A stretch of DNA of 14,157 nt from JABHCC01 sp964444375 (GTDB taxonomy: Bacteria; Bacteroidota; Bacteroidia; Bacteroidales; UBA12481): NCBI GenBank assembly GCA_964444375.1, contig CAYUGX010000103.1, forward strand, positions 1-14,157, written 5' to 3'. A program made the translations under genes and the position numbers. Positions 6,672 through 13,749 of this stretch are shown here, one piece after another (the first letter of the stretch is position 1; each line of letters opens with the position of its first letter). Below the pieces are notes generated by a model that worked only from the letters and a program-made list of their open reading frames with translations, did no database searches and was not told where the DNA came from.

Positions 6672-7916
6672 CTATTTATGCATGTCTTTAGCAATTGAAA
6701 CAGCGGCCTCTAAGGTTAAATCAAGAACACCATCGTTCGCATTATTGTTATGACATCCCAGGCAAACATATGCCGGACTCAACGAAGCTGGTCTTTCAGC
6801 ATCATCCCGAACCGCACTGCCGTCTTCATTAAACATGGATTCAGCATTAACTGTTATTCTAACCAGGTGTGAGCGTACATCACCGCGGTACCCGCTATCG
6901 CCAATCTTGGTGCCAGATTTGGCCGCGAAAGGCATATGACAATCAACACAATTTGCACTTGCATTGTGCTTTGTTTTAGCTACCTGATCCGAATGGCAAG
7001 AAGCACAGGTCTTGGTAATACCATCACCATCCCAAATAGTTCTTTTGTGTGGATCGTGGCAAGAAGTACAATTCATACCGTTAGCATAGTGGTCAGTTAC
7101 CACAAATTCGTCCCATTGTTCATGGTGCTTGATAAATCCGCCTTTGGCATTAATCGGACTGGTATAACTTCTGTTGTGGCAAGTACCGCAAAGAAAGTTC
7201 ACGTCATCACTGTTTTCATCTGGTGTTTGAACCACGCCATTGATGTCTAATCCACCGATAGAATTGTCAAGGTGTGCAAATTCATAAACCTTATCAATAT
7301 TGTCAGCGGTAGGATCATCTACGTGTAAACTACCAGGACCGTGGCAACTTTCACATCCAATACCGCCTTCGGTGAATGTGCCTAATCCATCAACACCATC
7401 CAACCATGATCCTTCAGTATCACCACCAGTTGTGTGACACTTGAAGCAACCATATTTGTATACTTTATTTTCGGTTCCTGTTTCATAGTTGCTCCAATTG
7501 TGCAATTCACCACCAAAGAAATTGATCTGGTTGTGACCCAGTCCCTGGCTGTATGCGCTACTTGCAGTTCCCATGATTACACCGTCTTTGCCCACAAAAC
7601 GGGCTTTCCATCCGTATCCGCCAATTACGCCGGCTACATCATCCCATGAATGTGATCCATCACCAATGTTTGAGATCCAGTCAGATTGAAAGTTTATGGC
7701 TTCATTTGGGTAGGTTGGCTCAACACCATTTTCTACAATTGAAAATTTGTACGGATGGCCTGAATCGTTCCAGTCATTGTACTTTTCTGTGTGACAAGAT
7801 TTGCAATTTTCAGATCCGACGAATTCCGGATCTTGAGGCACCTGCTCCTTCTTACAGTTGCTCATGAGAAAGACAATCGCTAAAGGAAGGAATACGATTT
7901 GTAATACACGTTTCAT
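6672..7916 (-). CDS. Octaheme c-type cytochrome, predicted lipoprotein (cytochrome c554-like family)
   Basis: A 414-residue protein with eight CXXCH heme-binding motifs starting at C38 (CKSCH), C157 (CFKCH), C188 (CESCH), C243 (CGTCH), C283 (CTSCH), C304 (CASCH), C323 (CVDCH) and C385 (CLGCH). The N-terminus is a hydrophobic signal ending LMSNC with candidate lipid Cys C21; Asn before the Cys is uncommon. The 119-residue gap between hemes 1 and 2 carries a conserved-looking block, IGGYGWKARFVGKDG (99-113), seen in cytochrome c554-type multiheme proteins. Additional His residues (H54, H139, H198, H265, H276, H317, H350, H413) are candidate distal ligands. Expected role: periplasmic or outer-membrane electron transfer, or a small-molecule redox reaction. 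The substrate is not recognisable. It has its own promoter and terminator and lies 149 bases downstream of a two-component system. Confidence 0.95.
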   Translation of the reverse strand: MKRVLQIVFLPLAIVFLMSNCKKEQVPQDPEFVGSENCKSCHTEKYNDWNDSGHPYKFSIVENGVEPTYPNEAINFQSDWISNIGDGSHSWDDVAGVIGGYGWKARFVGKDGVIMGTASSAYSQGLGHNQINFFGGELHNWSNYETGTENKVYKYGCFKCHTTGGDTEGSWLDGVDGLGTFTEGGIGCESCHGPGSLHVDDPTADNIDKVYEFAHLDNSIGGLDINGVVQTPDENSDDVNFLCGTCHNRSYTSPINAKGGFIKHHEQWDEFVVTDHYANGMNCTSCHDPHKRTIWDGDGITKTCASCHSDQVAKTKHNASANCVDCHMPFAAKSGTKIGDSGYRGDVRSHLVRITVNAESMFNEDGSAVRDDAERPASLSPAYVCLGCHNNNANDGVLDLTLEAAVSIAKDMHK

Positions 7917-7940
7917 ATGGGTAATTAATTAGTTAATATT

Positions 7941-7948
7941 CAAATGTA
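7941..7948 (-). promoter_or_regulatory. Bacteroidota-type -7 element for the octaheme cytochrome gene
   Basis: The minus strand reads TACATTTG, an exact TAnnTTTG match, 24 bases before the ATG at 7916. A TTTT stretch about 23 bases upstream is a weak -33 candidate. This separates cytochrome transcription from the response regulator gene ending at 8066. Confidence 0.45.
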
Positions 7949-8065
7949 AATTTGCTAACATCAATCTGGATAAAAGTATAGGAATCATCAGGCTAGATCA
8001 ATCCCATAATCTAGGTAATTATGCATACCAAGAATTACGTAGTAAAAGAGTGTAAAGGAGGGAAA

Positions 8066-8716
8066 CTAGAGCTCAATCAAGCCATTTTGAGCGGCATACT
8101 TTATGATCGACACAACGCTCTTTGCGTTAAGTTTCTGGGAGATGTTTCTTCGGTGGGTTTCTACGGTTCGTAAACTAATATTCAGCTCCTCAGCAATTTC
8201 GGGGTTGTTTTTGTCCTCAGCAATCTTTTGGACAATTTCAATTTCGCGTCGTGTTAAATGAACCTTGGTCTCTGAGTCACTTTTTTGTTCTTTTTCTAAT
8301 GCCTGTTCAGCCATTGAAACTGACAATTCGTAACTCAGATACATTTTTCCCTGCAAAACCGTGTCAATTGCCTTGATAAATTCTTCCTGTTTGGAGTTCT
8401 TGACCAGGTATCCAGAGCCACCGCTGTTTAAGAATTGAGCCACATATTCATTTTCATCGTGTTGGGTTAGACCTATAATTTTGGCGTCAGGGAGTTTCTT
8501 TGATAATATTCGAGTGGCTTCTATCCCGTTCATTTCAGGCATTGAGATATCCATAAAAATGATTGCGGGTTTAAGTTCGACTGCTTTTTCAACTGCTTCA
8601 CGTCCATTGAATGCATGTCCGATGATCTTTAAACGTGAGTCAGATTTAAAGATATCAGCGATTCCGCTATGGATTACCTCATGGTCGTCTGCTAACAAGA
8701 TATTTATTCTATCCAT
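8066..8716 (-). CDS. NarL/LuxR-family response regulator
   Basis: A 216-residue two-component response regulator. The receiver domain (about 4-120) has the acidic pair D10/D11, phosphoacceptor D56 (FMDISMP), the switch residue T84 (GLTQ) and K106 (YLVK). A linker at 122-150 leads to a LuxR-type helix-turn-helix (about 153-215) with the recognition-helix pattern LSLRTVETHRRNISQKL-like at 180-196. It should bind DNA as a phosphorylated dimer. Its ATG at 8716 lies inside the last codons of the sensor kinase, an 8-base overlap that indicates translational coupling and makes the kinase its cognate partner. The nearest downstream gene is the octaheme cytochrome, a plausible but unproven target. Confidence 0.96.
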   Translation of the reverse strand: MDRINILLADDHEVIHSGIADIFKSDSRLKIIGHAFNGREAVEKAVELKPAIIFMDISMPEMNGIEATRILSKKLPDAKIIGLTQHDENEYVAQFLNSGGSGYLVKNSKQEEFIKAIDTVLQGKMYLSYELSVSMAEQALEKEQKSDSETKVHLTRREIEIVQKIAEDKNNPEIAEELNISLRTVETHRRNISQKLNAKSVVSIIKYAAQNGLIEL

Positions 8717-10490
8717 CTATAATCTTTTTCTTAGGACAAGGTATTTCTACAATTATTTCAGTACCTCTGCCTTTAGCAGAGTCAATAGTAAGATCACCGT
8801 CGAAAACATATGCCCGTTCTTTCATACTGATGAGTCCAATACCTCCTTCTGCCAAATCAGTTGATTGGTCAGATGGGTCAAAGCCTTTGCCGTTATCTTC
8901 AATAACCATAGCGATCTGCTGGTACTCTCGAAATAATTCAATGGTAGCAGACTCAGCTTCAGCATGTTTTATGATGTTATGAAGGGCTTCCTGACAAATC
9001 CGGAAAAGGGCTTTTTCCAGTCGCTTGTCTATTCGAATGTCAAAATCGTAAGAATTAAAAACTACTTCAGTCTTGTTCAGCTGATTGGTTCTCTCTACTA
9101 AGTTTTTTATGGCCGAAACAAGACCAAAATCACGAAGAATGGCAGGCGCTAAATTGTGAGAAATATTTTTGGCCTCCTGTATGGCGTGATCTATCCGTAT
9201 TTGGATTTTTTCTATCAGATTCGATTCCTCATCATTCTCTGGTTTTAGATTTTGGATCGAATATGAGATACCAGTTAATATCTGGCCCAGGCCATCATGC
9301 AAGTCTTTTGCAATTCGAATGCGTTCATTTTCTTCAGCTTCATTAATGGCAATGAGCCGGTCTTTGCGAATTCGTTCTAGTTTTTCTTCATGGGCCTTTT
9401 CTTCGGTGAGATCATGGCCAACCACGACCATTCCGGTTTGTTGATCCGATTTGTCTTTCAAAATTGTGCAGGTAACATACACAGGTATCAGACGACCATC
9501 TGTGGTCTTCATCTCTGTCATTTTCCTGAGATGGGCAGCATACGATTCCAGGTTTACCGGATCTCCGGTAGTAAATGGGCTAGTTGATTTACAATTAAAC
9601 AATTTCACTGATTCTTTACCCAGCAAATCCTCCAAATCACATTTTAAAAGCCTGCAAGCCGTGTCATTGATGAAGCTGATTTTTCCATGCTCATCGGTTA
9701 CGACCAAGGCCCCAAATAGATTATTGAGAATTTTACTGAAAAAATCTTTCGAAACAGTTGTTTCATTTAGAGCTTCCAGCATTGAATTAAATGATTCAGC
9801 CAGAAAGAGAAACTCATCATCAGAATCAACAATAACTTCAACCTGCTTTTCACCTGAACTGATACGTTTCATTCCACCAACCAGTTGATCAATGGGTTTT
9901 GTAAGGTTTCTGATAAACCGGATACCACTAAAGGTGAGGAATATGATCAGGAAAATGCCAAAACCCAAGATGGTGGCTGAACCGTGTTTTACAACCCTGT
10001 CATTTCGGTGTTCGAATTCCTCAATTTCTTCTAGGGTTTCATAAACCATTAGATCAATCCTTTCAATTATCTGACTGATTGTCAAATATATAATCGCCGT
10101 AAGGTTCTCAGTGGATTCGACCTTATCAATCCACATCTTCTCAAAACGATGTAGGTTGCCAAATAATTCTTTAGTATCTATCCAAGGTTCTCCTTTATGC
10201 ACATCTGTGAGTACTCTTTTACACGAATCCATTCTGCTGAACGACTCATGAAGGGCTGGCACAAAACCAGAATGAATTTCAGCATCGTTTTTCGTATCAG
10301 AAATGTGCAGATAAGTCATTGTTTTGCTCAAAGAGACCTTCAATTCCTGAAAACTGTGAAGTTCGTGATACTCCGTGATCAGTTTTTGAGAAAAATTAGC
10401 GAATAATCTGATAATAACCTGATTACCCATTATAATCACCAAAATGATAGCTATCATTCCGATGGCGCTGATGAAAAGTTTCTTTCGCAT
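8709..10490 (-). CDS. Membrane sensor histidine kinase, HAMP-PAS-HisKA_3-HATPase (NarX/LiaS-like class)
   Basis: A 593-residue sensor kinase. A first membrane helix (about 7-29) and a second (about 171-193) bracket an extracytoplasmic helical region of about 140 residues that resembles a four-helix-bundle sensor and lacks a recognisable ligand motif. A HAMP linker (190-243) is followed by a PAS domain (about 248-362, FGALVVTDEHGKISFIN, ending in a typical VVVGHDLTE PAC-type segment). The HisKA_3 dimerisation domain contains phospho-acceptor H398 (AKDLHDGLGQ). The ATPase domain (about 492-585) contains the N box with N505 (EALHNIIKHA), the G1 box DNGKGFD (532-538) and the G2 region EGGIGLISMKER (548-559). 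HisKA_3 kinases pair with NarL-type regulators, matching the overlapping gene. A GGAGAG three bases before the ATG at 10490 is a Shine-Dalgarno-like sequence. Signal unknown. Confidence 0.96.
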   Translation of the reverse strand: MRKKLFISAIGMIAIILVIIMGNQVIIRLFANFSQKLITEYHELHSFQELKVSLSKTMTYLHISDTKNDAEIHSGFVPALHESFSRMDSCKRVLTDVHKGEPWIDTKELFGNLHRFEKMWIDKVESTENLTAIIYLTISQIIERIDLMVYETLEEIEEFEHRNDRVVKHGSATILGFGIFLIIFLTFSGIRFIRNLTKPIDQLVGGMKRISSGEKQVEVIVDSDDEFLFLAESFNSMLEALNETTVSKDFFSKILNNLFGALVVTDEHGKISFINDTACRLLKCDLEDLLGKESVKLFNCKSTSPFTTGDPVNLESYAAHLRKMTEMKTTDGRLIPVYVTCTILKDKSDQQTGMVVVGHDLTEEKAHEEKLERIRKDRLIAINEAEENERIRIAKDLHDGLGQILTGISYSIQNLKPENDEESNLIEKIQIRIDHAIQEAKNISHNLAPAILRDFGLVSAIKNLVERTNQLNKTEVVFNSYDFDIRIDKRLEKALFRICQEALHNIIKHAEAESATIELFREYQQIAMVIEDNGKGFDPSDQSTDLAEGGIGLISMKERAYVFDGDLTIDSAKGRGTEIIVEIPCPKKKIIDG

Positions 10491-10510
10491 AATCTCTCCG
10501 ATCGAAAGCT

Positions 10511-10534
10511 ACCAATAGTACCGTTATTATTGGT
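10511..10534. repeat. Imperfect palindrome in the sensor kinase leader
   Basis: ACCAATA (10511-10517) and TATTGGT (10528-10534) form inverted arms around a 10-base centre. It lies 21 bases before the kinase ATG and 58 bases past the CotH-protein stop. The minus strand has no T-tract after it, so on that strand it looks more like an operator than a terminator. Confidence 0.4.
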
Positions 10535-10551
10535 TTTTGTTCCGATTTTTC

Positions 10552-10559
10552 GAAAGATA
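10552..10559 (-). promoter_or_regulatory. Possible -7 element for the kinase/regulator operon
   Basis: The minus strand reads TATCTTTC, 7 of 8 positions of TAnnTTTG, giving a leader of about 55 bases that would contain the palindrome at 10511-10534. A near-copy (TAGCTTTC, minus strand of 10504-10511) sits closer to the gene. Both are followed by GA. Confidence 0.25.
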
Positions 10560-10591
10560 CACAGTATTTGATAAGACTTCCAAAAGAAGAG

Positions 10592-12937
10592 TCATTCTTT
10601 TATGAATCGAATGGGCAAAGATCCGTCCCCAATATCTAACAGGTATATGCCAGGTTTCAATGTAGAGATATTGAGTCGGTTATGCTCAAATGAAACATCA
10701 ATTTGTTGACCTACCAGGTTCATGATCCTGATATTTTTTTGCTTCCAGCCCGTATCAGAGAGATATAAATATTCCCCTGCCGGATTGGGATATACGGTCA
10801 AAAAGGATTGTGCCAACGATGTATCATCAACTGAACTCGTATATAGGTTCTGTGTTCCTGGTGTCGGAATAATTTGTTGAAATGGTCCTTCGGCATTGGG
10901 TAATCTCCCATAGGCGACATCCGTCGTCTGGGCTGTAAACAAAACTTGATCAGCGATCTGGCCTTCAGGTGTGACCAGAAACAATTCCTCTCCATCAGCA
11001 GAGAGTTTAAATGAAGTATGAAGTTGGCCTTGTTCTTCATCCCCGTCGGCCCAAATAATCAAATAAGCTCCGGCAGGAATCATAACTTGATCAGGGAATG
11101 ACCATTTCAACAACTTAGACCCATTATCCGATAGGTAATAACCAGCCAATGATTGATCAAGTGGTGAGGGATTATGCAGTTCGATCCAATCATCATATTC
11201 CCCGCTTTCATCTGAAATAAAAGCGGTATTGGAGGCCATGATTTCGTTAATGACAATATTAGATTCAACTACTTCTCCCATATTGATTCTGAAAAAATAC
11301 ACATCATGTTCAGCACCGACCGGATCATATTGACGACTTTGAGGTGAGTCATTTGCTACGGCCTCAATGTAGAAACGCACCCCATCACCGGGATTAAATC
11401 CCGTCAGAATGGCCGAGTAGTTTCCATGTCCCTCATCTTGCATTTCGACTTGCTCAAAATTTCCGAAATAGCCACTTGCATAATGCAAGTTAACCTGTTT
11501 AATAGACAGACTATGAGAAACATGTGTTTTGATCTGGATCAAGTCGTTGGAATTGGCTTGTTCCCATTCATAGCCATTAACTACCATCTTGGTTTGCGAA
11601 ATCAACGGACTTTCGGCCTTGAGCTCAGAATCATTCCACAAGTTGTGGTACCGACTGGTTACACTTGATTTCAATTGATTTACTGATGATTTGTACCTGT
11701 TGTAGGTCGAGAATTTATTTTGATCAGTGAGCACCTGCTGGTCAATGATCGAGACAATCTCATCGATTTTTTCATGCACCATGTCCGGTACAAAAACATC
11801 CGATAGGATGGTTTTAAGATGGGCAATATAACGCTGTCTTAATTCAGGTACTTCTAATAAGCGGTCAAGGAGTGGATAGTTTTCATTGTCTTCGTTCAGG
11901 AAGGCATCCCATCGTAAATTGGCACCACCCAGAATCGAGTTGCCATCCATTTCAAGGGGGGTAAATAACCCCGTCTCCATATCCCAATACAATTGGTAAT
12001 CCATTTCGCCCTTATGAACATAGCTGTCATCATCTGAAAAAACGATTTCAGTAGCCAAAAACCACAGGGCGGCATCTACATCCAGAAAAGATCTGACAGC
12101 TTCATACAGGTTATCAAGTTGTGTATTGTTGAGTATGTCACAAACGGTTATCAGAAAGTCCCAGGGATTGTCAACGTCGCTGGCTTTCAGCGTATAATTC
12201 TTTTGATACTCAATGGGATCATCACCAAGGTAATTCATGGCTTTGGTACCATCTCCCCATTTTGGACCTCCTCCACCGGGGCCACCACCACCGCCGCCTC
12301 CTTCGTCGTCTGGATCTTTGGCCCTCCACCGAATACCGTCATTGGTGAGAAACCACTCCTTGAGGTAGTCTTTGTTGATTTGTTGAATGTTGGGATAGAG
12401 ACCCCAGTCAGTATTATTGATATACAACCGAATGAAGTTACTCTGTGCAGCAGGGATATGCTGCATGGCTAGCCGGGTATACAAAACCTCTCTGACCATA
12501 CTGAGGTCTCCCCATGAGTTGTTGAAATTGAAATTGTTATAACCCTCTATGTCTTGCCCATCAATAAACTGATCAAGCTTGACTGAAAAAGGCAGCTTGT
12601 CTTCTCCGTCCTGGTTGGCCTTACGGTAAGAGGTCTGCCCTTTAAATTGTACACCAACCGTATCGAATATCTTGTCGTTGTACCGAAATGTGGCCATGAC
12701 ATAATTCTCGGTGTCGTAGAATTGGTGCAACTTTTGCCAGTAATTACTGTCGTAAAAATCAAGATATACTTTCTCGACTTTGTCAAGGCCATAGAAACCT
12801 GTAGCCTCATGTCCTGACCGGATTAATCGGTGCTGATCTTCAAAATATTGTAAATTTACGGGCAAGGATTGTGCCATGCCAGCATGAGTACAAATACACA
12901 ATAATAGCGCTGGTATAAATGTATTTATTGGTCTCAT
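10592..12937 (-). CDS. Secreted CotH-kinase-family protein with lamin-tail domain and T9SS sorting domain
   Basis: A 781-residue exported protein (signal about 1-22, ending AGMAQ). Residues about 50-400 match the CotH family of atypical protein kinases: GVQFKG with candidate ATP-binding K99, KLPFSVKLD (114-122), EGYNNFNFNNS (131-141), the helix LDVDAALWFL with D286/D288, SDDDSYVHKGE (301-311) and LEMDGN with D331, the likely metal-binding acid. A glycine-rich insertion occupies 213-224. Residues 450-550 form a beta-rich domain, about 560-690 a lamin-tail domain (NIVINEIMASN, DDWIELHNP, AGYYLSDNG), and 710-781 a type A T9SS sorting domain (VYPNPAGEYLYLSD, LKPGIYLLDIGDG). It is therefore expected at or beyond the outer membrane. 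CotH proteins phosphorylate spore coat proteins in Bacillus; the Bacteroidota substrates are unknown. The catalytic assignments are by analogy. Confidence 0.88.
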   Translation of the reverse strand: MRPINTFIPALLLCICTHAGMAQSLPVNLQYFEDQHRLIRSGHEATGFYGLDKVEKVYLDFYDSNYWQKLHQFYDTENYVMATFRYNDKIFDTVGVQFKGQTSYRKANQDGEDKLPFSVKLDQFIDGQDIEGYNNFNFNNSWGDLSMVREVLYTRLAMQHIPAAQSNFIRLYINNTDWGLYPNIQQINKDYLKEWFLTNDGIRWRAKDPDDEGGGGGGGPGGGGPKWGDGTKAMNYLGDDPIEYQKNYTLKASDVDNPWDFLITVCDILNNTQLDNLYEAVRSFLDVDAALWFLATEIVFSDDDSYVHKGEMDYQLYWDMETGLFTPLEMDGNSILGGANLRWDAFLNEDNENYPLLDRLLEVPELRQRYIAHLKTILSDVFVPDMVHEKIDEIVSIIDQQVLTDQNKFSTYNRYKSSVNQLKSSVTSRYHNLWNDSELKAESPLISQTKMVVNGYEWEQANSNDLIQIKTHVSHSLSIKQVNLHYASGYFGNFEQVEMQDEGHGNYSAILTGFNPGDGVRFYIEAVANDSPQSRQYDPVGAEHDVYFFRINMGEVVESNIVINEIMASNTAFISDESGEYDDWIELHNPSPLDQSLAGYYLSDNGSKLLKWSFPDQVMIPAGAYLIIWADGDEEQGQLHTSFKLSADGEELFLVTPEGQIADQVLFTAQTTDVAYGRLPNAEGPFQQIIPTPGTQNLYTSSVDDTSLAQSFLTVYPNPAGEYLYLSDTGWKQKNIRIMNLVGQQIDVSFEHNRLNISTLKPGIYLLDIGDGSLPIRFIKE
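12266..12301 (-). repeat. Glycine-codon-rich stretch in the CotH-family gene
   Basis: Codons 213-224 encode seven Gly, one Pro and four Gly, from GGN codons that form a short low-complexity GC-rich tract. It interrupts the kinase-like domain between DPDDE and PKWGDG and is prone to length change by slippage. Confidence 0.8.
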
Positions 12938-12963
12938 CGATCTTTTGCTGTTATACTATTGAG

Positions 12964-12981
12964 ACGCAATCGATACGCAAT
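12964..12981. promoter_or_regulatory. 11-bp-periodic direct repeat upstream of the CotH-family gene
   Basis: ACGCAAT occurs twice (12964-12970 and 12975-12981), separated by CGAT, so the copies are one helical turn apart. The site lies 27-44 bases before the ATG at 12937, where a regulator could contact one DNA face. No clear TAnnTTTG promoter was found in this 81-base gap. Confidence 0.4.
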
Positions 12982-13018
12982 GGTTTAATACCGAATAAAC
13001 ACTGAGATGGTGTTGGTC

Positions 13019-13711
13019 TTAAGAAAATAAAGTTAATACCTCCCTGACATTTGAGTATGCAAATAGTCTCGGATGTTGTACAGGCAATACGTTATTTTCA
13101 TGCAACCAGGTGGTATGAAAGGGTACGTGTGCGGCAAATCCGCCCAATTCAATCACCGGCTTGCAATCTGATTTGTATGAATTGCCGATCATCAAGAATT
13201 CATTGGCTTTGACATCCAGTCGGTGAAAAAGATCCTGGTAATCCGAGATTTGTTTATCACTCATGATTTCAACATGGTCAAACAAATGGGATAGTCCTGA
13301 ATCTTTAAGTTTCCTTTTTTGATCCAGCAGGTCCCCTTTCGTGGCAATGATGACCCGATAGTCAGATTTAGCCAGTTCAACTAGAGTATCTTCAACTCCC
13401 TCCAACAGCTCCATGGGATGGTTGAGCATGTTCTTTCCAAGGTCAATAATTCGCTGAATTGAAGTGACTTCAACTTGCTGAGCACTCACACGAATGGCTG
13501 TTTCAATGATTGATAATATGAATGCTTTGATACCATAGCCATAGATTTCCATATTGTTCATTTCAGTTTTGAACAATTCTTTTGAAATCTCGTCCGGTGT
13601 TCCATATTCATGCATCAAACTGCAAAAGACCTTTTCCGTCTCAAGAAAAAAAGGCTCGTTTGACCACAATGTATCATCCGCATCGAATCCTATAATTTTC
13701 AGGTTTTCCAT
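13019..13711 (-). CDS. HAD-superfamily hydrolase (phosphatase-like)
   Basis: A 230-residue cytoplasmic haloacid dehalogenase-fold hydrolase, probably a phosphatase. With the ATG at 13711, motif I is GFDADDTLW (nucleophile D10, acid/base D12), motif II is VIIATKGD (T124), motif III is probably K153 (SDKQ) and motif IV is MIGNSYKSDCKP (S178, D182). A helical type I cap spans about 15-100. An in-frame TTG at 13714 would add one residue; ATG is preferred. The overall shape resembles YjjG-like or 5'-nucleotidase-like HADs, but the substrate cannot be inferred. The gene begins 38 bases after the transposase stop and ends 81 bases before the CotH-family start. Neither neighbour suggests its pathway. 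Confidence 0.9.
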   Translation of the reverse strand: MENLKIIGFDADDTLWSNEPFFLETEKVFCSLMHEYGTPDEISKELFKTEMNNMEIYGYGIKAFILSIIETAIRVSAQQVEVTSIQRIIDLGKNMLNHPMELLEGVEDTLVELAKSDYRVIIATKGDLLDQKRKLKDSGLSHLFDHVEIMSDKQISDYQDLFHRLDVKANEFLMIGNSYKSDCKPVIELGGFAAHVPFHTTWLHENNVLPVQHPRLFAYSNVREVLTLFS

Positions 13712-13749
13712 CAACTAAATGTATTAAACCCGATGGATATTTCAAGGAA

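Noticed and set aside
7993..8014. CTAGAT/ATCTAG inverted repeat after the response regulator
   Set aside because: Six A/T-rich pairs with a 10-base loop and no T-tract are too weak to call a terminator.
8481..9888. Long plus-strand open frames (8481-8864 and 9451-9888)
   Set aside because: They are antisense to the well-supported regulator and kinase genes and have no recognisable domain or leader.
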